A stretch of 64,000 bases of DNA from Schizochytrium sp. CCTCC M209059 (Eukaryota; Sar; Bigyra; Thraustochytrida; Thraustochytriidae), in assembly GCA_000818945.1 (NCBI GenBank), contig KN805385.1, forward strand, positions 619,991 through 683,990. The letters are read 5' to 3'. The stretch's first letter is position 1. Each line of letters starts with the position of its first letter. Shown piece after piece: positions 1 to 11,800 of this stretch. The notes below the pieces were generated by a model. It saw only the letters and a list, made by a program, of their open reading frames with translations. It searched no databases and was not told where the DNA came from. Made by a program: the position numbers and the translations under genes.

Positions 1-162
1 CAGCTAGCAGCGCGAGCGACGAAACGCGCACCCATTATTGCGGATCTCTTCTTGCACAACATACCTGTATCCATCTGAAAATGACCCTATTCTCTCTACA
101 AGTTCCCATCCCTTTCCTCTCCCTCGCTCTTGTGTACCCGAAGAGAGACAAGCAGACAGAGA

Positions 163-1644
163 TCACCGAAATTCCATATCATTTCCAGCGCGAGCAAGAC
201 CGGCCTTGAGCTTCTCGATGGTCAGCGGATCGTGCCGCATCGCATATTGAAAGGCGACCCTGCAGCTGGAGTCAGGGCGCGCGTTTGGTCTGCAAGCGCT
301 GTGAAAGCGCAAGCCAGAAATCCACACGTGCGCTACAGAGGCAGCAGCCTCGGGTATTGTCGGCGCAGCAGGTACTACCAACGTGTCTAAACCAGCTGCA
401 GTCCGTGCAGAGGCTTGAGGTGGAACCGCGGCAGTTCCGGTTTGTGCGGCCCCTTCTTCGTCTTGCGCAACTTCAAGACCGCCAGAAGGAACAGCAAAGC
501 GTGCCACGGAGCCGTTTTCGAGCGCGTGCGCCTTTGCATCCTCGACATTGAGGATGCCGACGAGGTCATCGCCCAAAGCGCGGAGCATCAAAGTGCCAGA
601 GACGAGAGAGATGCGAAGGACGCAGGTCTGTACAGGATAAGGATGAATCCCATCTGGAGAGTCGATAGGAAAACGCGAGGTCTTGGCATCCTTCCAGGCG
701 AGCAAGCAGGGCGAAAGACCCTCTTCGTAGTGACCCTTTTTGAAGAAAAATAACAGCCCATCTTTGACAAATTGCATCTGTGCACCGTACGCTTGACCAA
801 GGCCGTCCATTGAGCAGTCAAAAACAGGAATTGGCTGGAAGCGATACTTGTTCCCTACTCCAGGGGTACATATTTCAGGAATTTCTGCGAGCTTGCTATG
901 CAGCCAGAACTGGCGAAAGGAGAAGTCTGAAGCGCCCACATCAAGTCCTTTCCAGAAGACGATGTCTACGACGTAGTAGGTTTGATCAGCCTCGTGAAAG
1001 ACACATTGCAACATGGAAAACTCACTGGACCCTGTTCCGGTCTGTGGGGAGCCGTGCGGTAAGACAGAGGCAAATTCGTGGAGGGTTCGGCCATTCTTGC
1101 GCCGCGATACAGTTTTGCCGTGAGCAGCGACGACCAAGGTCCATTCACCTTCTGGTTTGGCCATGACCGACCAAGCTTCGGGACCGAGGTCGGAGGGTAC
1201 CTCTAGCATCCATTCTGGGCGCTGGAGTTGGGCAGCGTAGGCTTCTTCCTCTTGTTGACGCCGTCTTTGCTTTGCATTTTGGCGCTTGTGATTTTTTCCT
1301 GGCATTCCCTTTGACAAATCTGCTCTCATTGTTATGTTGTCCTCGTCGTCTTCGTCGCCATTGTTTTGAGTATCCTTTCGCTCGTTTATTGCCTCACTGT
1401 TTCCAGAGATGAGACTTTGTGCGCGCGCAGCGGCAAGCGTCCTCCTCCGCGCCTCCTTTTGTCGCGCCACGATCTTTTGCCGCCTCAAATTCTGACCTTC
1501 GACACGGAGATCGCTGCGTCTCCACGACAGCTGAGACGTTGACGGCGGTGGCGACGTTGTCACCGTCTGGTCTCCGGACGCCGAGGTCAGCCACGCAGGG
1601 TTTCCTGCGCCCCCTGTCTTCGAGGAGCCCCTGTCGAACGCCAT
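163..1644 (-). CDS. SNUPN: Snurportin-1, snRNP nuclear import adaptor
   Basis: Snurportin-1 carries spliceosomal snRNPs into the nucleus by binding their 5' trimethylguanosine cap and handing them to importin-beta. The 493-residue protein has an Arg/Lys-rich importin-beta-binding-like helix at about residues 40-75 (RRSDLRVEG followed by ARQKEARRRT). A cap-binding domain follows at about 143-320, with snurportin landmarks such as WMLEVPSDLGPEAW, DQTYYVVDIVFWKG, FWLHSKLAE and DGLLFFFKKGHY. The open frame runs further upstream to 2223, but that extension begins at TTG and encodes only (FLSF)n and Ala/Arg-rich low complexity from microsatellites. The ATG at 1644, just before the basic domain, is therefore preferred. 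The gene is divergent from the giant gene at 2895. Family assignment rests on recognised motifs; the C-terminal tail after residue 400 is not conserved. Confidence 0.88.
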   Translation of the reverse strand: MAFDRGSSKTGGAGNPAWLTSASGDQTVTTSPPPSTSQLSWRRSDLRVEGQNLRRQKIVARQKEARRRTLAAARAQSLISGNSEAINERKDTQNNGDEDDEDNITMRADLSKGMPGKNHKRQNAKQRRRQQEEEAYAAQLQRPEWMLEVPSDLGPEAWSVMAKPEGEWTLVVAAHGKTVSRRKNGRTLHEFASVLPHGSPQTGTGSSEFSMLQCVFHEADQTYYVVDIVFWKGLDVGASDFSFRQFWLHSKLAEIPEICTPGVGNKYRFQPIPVFDCSMDGLGQAYGAQMQFVKDGLLFFFKKGHYEEGLSPCLLAWKDAKTSRFPIDSPDGIHPYPVQTCVLRISLVSGTLMLRALGDDLVGILNVEDAKAHALENGSVARFAVPSGGLEVAQDEEGAAQTGTAAVPPQASARTAAGLDTLVVPAAPTIPEAAASVAHVWISGLRFHSACRPNARPDSSCRVAFQYAMRHDPLTIEKLKAGLARAGNDMEFR

Positions 1645-2134
1645 GTTGCCCTCCCTCGCGCACCCTCGCGCACCCTTTCCTCTCCCGTAGCCAGCCGACT
1701 TGAGACCTTCTTCTTTCCTTAATCCTTCCCGGCCCAGACCAAGACCAACCGCGGCAGCTCCGCTCGCCGCGCTCGACGGGGTCGAGTTCTGTCTGCGCAG
1801 ACAGATCTCGCGGTGCCCGAGGTCGGTCTCCACGTGCGCTCCGCTCTGCTCTGCTCTGCTCTGCTCTGCTCTGCTCTGCTCTACTGCTCGGGGCGAGCGA
1901 TCGAGCGAGCTGCTAGCGCTCGCTCGCCAGCGAGCGGGCGGGCAGCGCTGTCTGGCGGGACGAAGCTTCGTTCCCGTTTCTTTTTCCTTCCCTGCGGCCC
2001 CGCTTTCTTTCCCCTTTGATCCGCGCTCGACAGCGGTTGACAACCAAGGAAAAAAAGAAAGCGGCAAAGAAAGAAAGAAAGCAACAATCAAACAAACAAT
2101 CAAACAAACAAACAAACAAACAAACACACACACA

Positions 2135-2182
<48 letters not shown>

Positions 2183-2894
2183 AACAAACGAAGGATCTCA
2201 TCGACGATCGCGCGCTCGAGCAATCAATCCTGCAACACGGAACCCAGGCGCGGCACCCGGCCCCGCCCGCGCGGCCCCGCGACGCGCGAGCAGCAGCAGC
2301 AGCAGCAGGAGGCGGACGTCGCGGCGCGAGAGCGGCGGCGCGAGGAGGCCCGGCCGTCGCGGCTGCGCGGGAGCGGCAGCGCGTGCAAGAGGAGAGGAGG
2401 ATCGGGTCGAGTCGATCGATCGGTTTTGAAAAGGATCCGAGGAGGATCGAGCGCGGCGAGGAGCACGCGAGCGAGGGAGGGAGAGAGGGCATACAGCCCC
2501 GCCTGGACGCCCGAACGCCTAGAGGCACGTACGCGCGCACGCAAGCGAGGGCGAGCGAGCGAGAGGGCTCGCGCGAGAAGGCAGGCGGAAGCGATACAGC
2601 AGAGAAGGCCGGGAACGAACTCGTATCATCTCGTTTCCGGCGCCTGCTCACTCTCTCGGGTCACGCGCGGCTCGATTTGGCGAGGAGACGCTCGTGCGTG
2701 AGCGTGCTTGCAGAGAGCAAGCGGGCAGAGCTCGGCGACCTAAGGAAGAGGAGAGGGGGGTTGTGGAAGGCTTTCAAAGCTTGTGCGAGCGAAGTTCGTC
2801 GCTTGCAAATTATTGTTCGGTGCTCGTGCACGTGTTAGTGCTTGTGCTCGTCCTCGTCCTCGTCCTCGTGCTCGTGCTCGAAAGCTGAGGGAAA
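1645..2894. promoter_or_regulatory. Shared 5' flank of SNUPN and the giant gene, rich in simple repeats
   Basis: This 1.25-kb head-to-head region must hold both promoters and 5' UTRs. It contains a CTCTG pentamer array (about 1843-1882), AAAC and AAAG tetramer arrays (about 2088-2185) and a pyrimidine-rich CTCGTC/GTGCTC tract (about 2846-2880) ending 14 bases before the giant gene's ATG. I see no conserved protein; the open frames crossing it are repeat artefacts. No specific TATA or factor site can be defended. Confidence 0.6.
2088..2185. repeat. Adjacent (AAAC)n and (AAAG)n microsatellites
   Basis: The + strand is almost pure A/C then A/G: an AAAC array up to about 2126, a short CA run, then AAAG to about 2185. 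On the minus strand this encodes the spurious FLSFFLSF peptide upstream of SNUPN. The homopurine part is a mirror repeat that could form triplex DNA. Confidence 0.85.
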
Positions 2895-5800
2895 ATGGCG
2901 CAGGCGCCGCCGCAGCAAGAACAGCAGCAGGAACGCCCTAGTATTTGGGAGACAGGACCCTTTTGCGCACTCCTGGCTGACCCATATGTAGAAAACAATA
3001 GCGAAGTTCCCAGCGGAGGGCTCGCTACGGCGTGTGCCGTCTTGGAGATCCTCGTCAACGAGTCGTCGCAGCTCGAAAGATGGGCTCAGGACCCCGTCAT
3101 GCCCAAGGTGACCATCCTTCGAAAGCTTGCGGGCGCCGAGGTAGATGACGCGGAAAAGTGTAACGAGTACGTGAGCGCATTCCTACAAACCATGCGCGAC
3201 CTTCCGGGTGGAGAATCTCTCTTTGTGCCCGCCGGATGGATTGGCAGCACCACGCGTGGGTCCATCGTTCTCGTGGCCGAGCGCAACTCGGATCAAAGCT
3301 TCAATCTGGTGGTGTGTAACGCCGGTGCAGGGCTCAACTATCACCCGTGTCGCGTGTGTGAGGAAGATCCGTCCAAGATCAAGTACCAGACGTGCCTCAA
3401 GCTCGAGAACCTGTCTCAGGACCGCTTTCTTGACCGAGCCGTATGGACAACGCTCTTTTCGCTCTGGTTTAACGCAAGCGAATTTCATCGCGTTGAGGTC
3501 ATTTACGATGTGCTCTTGCCCTGGATCACTGGCGAACCGACGTTGGCAGGCGCACTGGAGCGCGCGGCGCAATTGAGCGAACCTGAATGGCGCACGGCGC
3601 AACGCGCGGGAACTTCGAGCTCGTGGCGCAATCTCATGGAGGCCGTACGCTACTTTCTTGTCGAACATCGCGGCTGCAGCAAAGGCGAAGTGAAGGAACT
3701 CACGACCACACTCAAGGTAGAAATGCTTAACATGGCGCTCGGGGACATGAAAGACGAACGGCGGTCCCCGCCGCCTCCGGACTTTCGTACGCTGATCCGC
3801 ATGGGCTGCAGCACGGTGTCGCACGCTGTGCTCAAGCTCGGGTACTTGAACACTCGCAAGCGGGAGCAAGTACTCGGCCTGGTGGACGCCGTCGAGGCCA
3901 AGCTCGGAGAGCTCGACGATGCCGATGAGGAGGCTCGTCGCGTCAACGAAGAAGAGCCGGACACCACCGACGAGCTCTTTCCCGTGCCCTTTGATGCCTC
4001 GAATATCAAGCAGGCGGATGGCTATTTCCCCAAGATCGAAATCAGCTCCAAAAACGTCGAGCGCTACGCAGGTCTCGCCCAGCAACCTCGCTCGTCGAAC
4101 ATTTGCGACATCTTGCAGGTTCCAATGCGGCGTATTCAGACCGTGGAGGAGGCCGTCGCTGTGCTCGTTCGTTGTGACAACGTATGCACGGAGCTGAACC
4201 GGCGCTGCAAAGACGGTTCGTCCTTTTCGTCTCGCATTGCACTCCAGTACCAGATCGCGGAGCTCATCAGGCCTGTTGTGACGCAGGTGCTCCCGCAGCC
4301 CAAGCCTACCGCTGGTGACGGCGGCGCCTCGGGCGCTGCGGAGTGCATCTGGAAGAACTTTCCGAGTTTAGAGTTGGAAATGACGTGTTTGCGTCTTTTG
4401 CACAAGCTCACCATGACCTACGCTCAGGCCTGGCAGTCGTTTGACGCGCCAACGCGCGCCTTTGACTCTGAGCGCGCTGTGATTGCTTTGAACCTTCTCG
4501 CCATCTTTGACTGCGTTGTCCGTCATGACCACTTTGACATGGAACTCTCCAATGTGCTCAACGACGATGGTGGCTACGCTCTGTCCACGACTGTATGCGT
4601 TGCGAACTTGAGCCTCTACCGACTGTCATCTACGATGGAATTGCACCAACCAGCGCTCGCGCTCGCACGATCAAAGTGTCTCGAGTACTTTGAAAGCGTG
4701 CAGCAGACGTGCCGGAACAAAGACCTCTTCATCTTTCGCATGCCGACGGACAAGATTGAGGTGAAAAAGTACGGCACCACTGTCATGTTCCTGCGCAAGC
4801 TCATGGAGCGCCTTGGCTACGAGCTTGTTCCCCGTGACAACCCGCAGCCTCCGCCGGAGATTGAGGCCCTGCTCGAGTGGATGACTGCCCCTGGCACGCC
4901 ACTCGCGCGCGATCATCCCGAATACGGTCTGCTGCGCGATATGTGCTGCATGTACAAGTTCCTCAGCACCATGGAGTCGCGCGAGTCCGAGCTGCAGCGT
5001 CAGCGCATCGCGTCCAGTGAGTACGTCTCATGGGGACTTTCCTTTGAGGACACATCTATGGAAGCGGGCGCCTTTCACACGCGACGAACGTTTTTGGGAG
5101 GCGGTCTGCGCTGGGAGGTGGTCAACTATCGTGGCTTGGATCTTGACACGGCCGACGTCCAAGTCACGGTTTTTGGTGATCGCAAGATTTTCTTTGGCGA
5201 AGGCCTTGTCGTGCACTCACCGGCAGACATTGGTGCGATCCTGAATCACACCGGTCCGCAACGTCCTACGGAGGACGACATTTTGCATGCAGATACTCTG
5301 CCCAACTTTGGCGACACTCTCAGCCGCCAAGAGTCCGAGATGGTTCTCTCGTACCTGACCGTCCCGTACCTGCGCATTCCCCTTGTTCTCGCGTTTTTTG
5401 CCACGGGTGACCGTGTGACGTACCTGTTCAATCACGAGATCCAAGGTCTCCTTCGTGCGGTCCTCTTTGATGCTTCGGATTGGGTCCCGAACGGAAAGCA
5501 GGATCGCATCACCACCGTTCCTGCCAGCAAAGAGTATGGATTTCGCTCTGCGCTGCAAGACACCGGGTCAGCTTCGCGGGGAGGTCGTTCCTATGGCACG
5601 CCCAAGAGCGCAGTGCTTGGTACAGCGGACGGTCTTTTGCTCAACGAACTGCGTCACGCTCCGGAGTCGACCTTGCGTCCTCTCATGAAAATGCTTCGCT
5701 CCATGAACGACCTTGCCGAGGCGTCCGTATACTCTCCGGACGCAGCGCTTTCGCTGTACCTGATTGAGCTCGCCTTGGATGTTCAGTCCTTTTTTCTCAT

Positions 5801-8800
5801 TGTTAAAGTCGGCGAGGAGCGCGAGCGCGAAATGCAGGACTTTCTCACGGGCTCCTGTCGCACGATTCTGAAAAAGTGGCTCAAGGAAGCGTTTGAGAAC
5901 AACGACATCCAAACGAGCTGCATGATTCACAGCTACCTGGCGCTTGTGTGGTCAAACCTGCGACCGGACGCGCTTGACGCCGAAAACGTGAGTGAGCTCA
6001 TGGGTAGTTTGTGCTTTGTGAGAAACTGGCACGGCTTTGGCCTCGGCGAGCCGTCTGCCTTGCTCGGCTACGGTTCATCGAGCGAGTCATCGGCACCCCC
6101 CGAGCAGCGTCTCACGCGCTTCCTGCAGGCGCATGGCGTCGACACGAGTCGTCTCGCTCCCGGTTCGCTCACAAAATACATTGGCCAGAACCGTCCTTTG
6201 TATCTCCGTGTGGGCTCAAAAACTACGCGCGTGCCGAACTTGGGTAAAGACGACGAGCTAGACGCGAATGGGCAGATTAAAAAACGCCTTCTCGCCAATG
6301 TGCCCGAGCAAAAGCTATTTAGCATGCTGCAGAACCAGCGTGGGCCTCTTGTCGGATTTCTTGGCCGCATCAAGGCCACCTCGCAGGAGGTCTTTGATCA
6401 GACGCTTACTCGCATCGTTCGCATCGGGCTCGACACCAAGGGCGCGACTCTGGGCGACAACGCTGTTCTCATGGAGGACGAGACATCCGCGGGCTGGACC
6501 GTGGAGTCTCGCGGAAAATTCTTGTCGCCGGATAAGGAGATGACGCTCGACATTCAGGCAGCGCAGATTTTGTGGCGTAATGATGAGCTCAAACCCCTTC
6601 CCGACAGCATGACGCACTTCAACGACTTTCACACGATCTTTGGCAAGCGACAGTTGCACTGTGGTATTGTCGCGCAACAGCAGCACCGGAACTGGGTGCA
6701 TGTCGTCGGTACGCAGTATGATCTCAAGCTTTGGGATGAGCCCAAGGACGATGACCACGGTGTGGAATGCCCCAAGGACGTCACGAGCGAGATGGAAGAA
6801 GCGGCTGCGTCAGGTGGCCCGGGTGGAGCCCCGACCACGCAGTCGGTTCGCTCAGGTGACCGATGGGCCTGCCCTATCTGTACCTTTAACAATGGATCCG
6901 ACGCCTCCACTTGTCAAATGTGCGGGGCGCCGCGCTCTACCCCGTCTGTGACGGACCGCAGTGGAGCGACGCCCAACCGTGATCCTAACGGTGGCAATGC
7001 GGGGCGCAACGGCGACGGCGGCGAGGAGGAGCAGGTGAATGGTGTCAAGGCTATCCGCTACCGTGGACAAGTCTACGATCGTCATGTTGACCCCTTTGAT
7101 GAGGACAAAATCCGAGAGCATTTAGAAAACCAGGACGGCGAGAAATGGATTCTCGAGCTACTTGTCTCCGCGTTGCAGGCACATTACAAGGATGCAATGA
7201 ACTATCGTGTTCTCTTGCCGCACGACGAAGTTGGTGAGGGGGTGAGCTTTGCGACTGCGATGGCGTGCGTGCAGACGGAGCACGAGGTGGAGCAGGAGCC
7301 TCCGTCGGGTCCGTCGGGCGGCAGCTTTGCGTCGATGATGATGGCCAGCCGGCGACCCCAGGTTCGCAAAATCGTGACATCGACCTGGAAAGAGTTTATC
7401 ATGTACAAGGACCGCGAGGTTCTGCACGTGTTCAACCTGGTAAGCCATGGACGTCGCATCTACCGCCAGCTCGTTTTCAGTTCGCAAGCTTGCTTTTCGT
7501 ACCACACGCTCCAGCCGAGCACGGTTATGTTTGGCGGCTGCGGCGACCTCAAGGCCATCTTCACGCTCGAGGAGTCGCTTGTCGTTGACAGGAATCGCAA
7601 CGGGTTCGTCGAGACCTTTTTGCCGAGCCGCCTCTTGTTCGGCGTTCTCCCTAGTGCGCTGCTCGAGGCCTATCAATTCTGGCACGGCTCAGATGGCGTC
7701 GTGCGTGGCGAGCCTTTGGACGAAGAGTCGACGTGGTTTGGCAGCAAGCAGATTGAGATCCGTGAGGATCGCTCGATCTTGCAGAAACCATACTCGACCT
7801 CGAAGCGGAACTCGCTGACCATCTCGCGGTCCGTGCTTGCTGGAGCCGCCGCCTCGGAACAGCGCCGACTTGTTGTCGAGGACGTGAATGGAGGCGATCG
7901 TCGAACGTCGGCTGCTCGCGAGGCCCAGGCAGCCGCCGGCACGAACCAAGATGACTTTGATCAAACCACCGTTTTGGATCTCTGTGCACTCGGATTTACC
8001 CCGGCAGCTGCGCGCCTGGCCTTGTCCAAGACAGACGGAAACTCCGCGTTTGCGGCGGAATGGCTCCTCAATCCGCAGAATCAGGCCCAAATCGCCTCTG
8101 CGGATGAGCTCATTGCCGAGACGCAGCGGTATCGTGTGGTGAGCCACGAGGGCGTTCGCGTGCGCAATGCCCCGAGCGCAGACAGCGGTCATGGTAGGGT
8201 GAGCAACCAGACGGGCACCATTGGCTTTGGCCAGATTGTGAGCGCCGTGGCAAGGACGGGCGACTGGGTGCGCATCACGCTCGACGATGCGCCAGAGAAG
8301 GAGGCTTGGGTTCTTGCCTTTGACCCCGAGCGCGGAATTATGCTAGAGCCCGTGAGCGATGAAGAAGCCGAGGCCGCAGAGAAAGACGGAGAAGAGGGCG
8401 ACGTGGACGCCGCTGCTGAGCGGGCTGTCGAGGCCGCGCAAGCTCGTGCCGAAGAAAGGCGCAAGGCCCGGGCAGCAGCTGAAGCCGAGGAGGAGGCTCG
8501 GCGTCAGGCGATGGAGATCGTTGATCTCGATGAGGATGATCCACGGAACCAGATGCAGCTCGTGAATCTTTTGGAGCTGCCGAGGCGAAACACCGCCCTC
8601 TTCCGAATGGTCACGCTTCTTGCCAAAGTGGAAGATATCTCGCATATCCTGGCCTGGTCCGAAGTGGAAGACGAAAGCGGCGCCGTGGTCATGATCGAAC
8701 TTCCTCGCCTCAAGCTACGCGTGCGGCCTGTGGGAGGCAAGTTGCATCTGACGGATCAGGCGGGCTGGTTTGTGTGCAACATGGCGCCTCGCTACCGCGA

Positions 8801-11800
8801 GCTCTTGGATGCGCACTCGCTGCTTCTCATGAACGGGCAGCGTGAACTGCAGTTCCTCGTACCGAACCACACGGCGTCTCGACCTCGCCTCAAGGGCAGG
8901 CCCTTTAGTACAGAGATTCTCTGCGATCGTGGTTCATTTTCGTGGCTGCAGACGATGGACACGCGGTACTATCTGTACCGCATTCATACGAGCTGCACTT
9001 TCTTGGTGAGCCAAGAACTGAGCGCGAGCCTGTACCTCGTGCACTTGAAGCTCTTGAAGCGCCAGTACGAGCAAGCGTTCAAGCTCGCGCCTACCTGCAC
9101 GGTCGACGTTCCCTTTTCTCCGGACGAGGGATTCATTTGGTCGCAGTTCGAGGACACTCTCGACGACATGCACCCGGACGCGCATGCCTGCCGACTTCGT
9201 CTGTCCTTGGCGACCATGTACGCTCGGGACGCCATCCGGCCTTCTTGGGAGGTCCACAATGAGTACGATAGGTATCTGAGCAAGCTTCCACGCGTGTCGG
9301 CCAGTTGCAGGCTTTCGCACGAGGAAGAGCTCAAGATTTGTCGGCTCACGGCATCCGGCACTGGTCTGATCAAGAACCGGCTGGCCGCTTTGTCGGTTGC
9401 CAAGCTCACTCCAATTGATCTCAAGGCCCCGGCGCCTCGCGTCGGCGGCGCCCCTTGGAACAAAGTACAAAGCCAGTCGCTCGAGTACTATGATGCGCAC
9501 GGGACGACGCTCAAGCGTCTGCACTTTCGTCCTCAGCTCGGCGACGGTTCATCTCCCTCGACATTTTCGACTTTCATGACGTCTGTCATTTTTGACGAAC
9601 AGATTGTCATGGACGAGGAAAGCGGCGTAAACCGGCAGCTTGGGTTTACTTTTCTTTACCAGCTTCTCACGTCCTCGGTGCCCACGCAGGACCATGCGAA
9701 CCCGCGTGCCTTTGGCGAGATCATGGCACGATATTTGCATCTCAAGCTGTCGCGCTGGGGCCGAGAAAGCGTCACGGACGGCGAAGTCGAGGCCTCAAAT
9801 TCGCGTCACATGGCTCAGCTCTTTGCTGTGCTTGAGGAGCCCTCGCGCGCGTGGCCTCAGGTCCCGACCGATCCCGATTCGCTTGGCTTACTCCGAACGG
9901 GAATTAACCTGTATTCGCGCAGCGGGCGAGACTCAGGCGTGAAAATGTGGTTGGATCTGGTTGACATGGAATTCCAGGAAGCTTGGCCCATTGTTCATTC
10001 GCGCAACGAAGCCTCGTCGCGCTTTCGGCCAGCATTTGTTCTCAAGGATATTCCCAACGGCATCTCGCATCCGATCCAACCCGCTTCCGTGGAAGACACG
10101 GGGTGTGCCGAGCGCGCCGTGTCAGATGCGGACGAGGCCAAAATCATGCGGGAGCCTCTTGCGGCTCTTTGGGAAGATTTCATCAAGATTGTCAAAGCCA
10201 CCTCGGAAGTTCCGTCCGACTCGTTGCCGTTCGATCTGCACAGTCATCCTGCAGCGCAAACGACGGTCGCGCAAGACATGTTGAAGCGTCTCGAGGATGA
10301 CGTCGCCGGCTTTGCAAATGCGTACAAGCACAAACGGGAACCTGTTCTGGTGTCCCGTAAATCGGCGGCGCTCGACGAGATCGTCGCCGCTTTGGAGCAC
10401 CTGCAAATGGAAGATGCGCGGCTTGTCCGGGACACGATTGCAGACGTTCTCGCCGAGGCAAACCATCTCGAGGACCCAGACTGCAAGCTGCGACTCAGCT
10501 CGCACTCGCGTCAGCGCGACTGCGTCACTTTTGCACTTTTGACACAGGCGCTCTTGTCGCGCGAGGCGTCGGCAGACTTGCAAAAGGTGAACCCGTCGCT
10601 GGAGGCGGATCAGGTAGAGACTATGCTTGACCGCGTGGTCCATGTCTTGGTGCGGACGAACCGGATTTCCCACGCCAACCGTGCTGCTCAGCTTGCACGG
10701 GATCTTAAGCGCGCACAGTCGTCGACGTCGTCCGGCGCGGACTTTCGGGCCGACCAGCTTGCACGTAGTCTCGCCGAGACGCTGACCACCGTACGCCATT
10801 ATGTGGAGGAGGACGGTTCATTTGACCCGCGCTTCTTGGTCTTTGAGTATGTCTTTGACATTGTTCTTCGCGAACGTCAGGTGGAAATTGTGCGATCCTT
10901 TGCGGATGATGTTAAACACAATCGGTCACATGTCCAACAAATGATCATGGGCGCCGGCAAGACAACCGTGGTGGCTCCGCTGCTCACGCTGCTGCTCGCA
11001 GATGGTGACACGCTGGTGACTCAGGTTATGCCCACCGCACTGCTTGAGCAGACGCGGCACATCATGCGTTCGCGTTTCGCTGCAATCATTACGAAGCGTG
11101 TCTTCACGCTTGAATTTGACCGCGGCTGCGAGGATGCCGTCGATATCGCCCGTGCTGTATACGACAAACTTGACGAGGCGCGTCGGTCGCGCTCGGTGGT
11201 GGTGTCCTCCCCTGATGCGGTCAAGTCTCTCTTTCTCAAGTTTGTCGAGCATATGCACTCGCTGGAAAGCGTAGACCCTGACGTGTTGCGGCCGACGTCG
11301 AGTCTGCGACAGAACAAGGAGATTGTTCACTTGCGCGACACGATGCAGGCACGGTCCGACATGGCGGACTCGATGGTGCCCATTTTCGACATGTGGCGGG
11401 ACGGTGTGCTCATCATGGATGAGGTCGACGTTCTTCTTCACCCGCTGCGGTCGGAGCTGAACTTTCCGATCGGTCTCAAGGATCCTATCGACATGTCGGG
11501 CTTCCGATGGGACCTGCCTATTCACTTGCTTGGAGCATTCTTCCCGGAGGCGCGTGAGATTCTGAAATCTTTTTTCCCAGAAGCCGAAATGCAAGACCAT
11601 GCAAATGCAATCTTGGACGAGATCGATGCCGTCGTGGAAGCTGGGTACGACTCTCATGCTCTGCAACGTAATCCGCATCTTGTTCTTCTGGATGATGCCT
11701 TTTATCGTTCGCGTCTTATGCGCCCTGCAGCCGAGTGGTGCGCTCTGTGGGTGCAGCGCAATGCGCACGACCTGCCGCCGACGGATGCACTCGTCGACTA

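Noticed and set aside
1645..2223. N-terminal extension of snurportin rich in FLSF repeats
   Set aside because: It is the translation of AAAG/AAAC microsatellites, begins at TTG, and the importin-binding domain starts only after the ATG at 1644.
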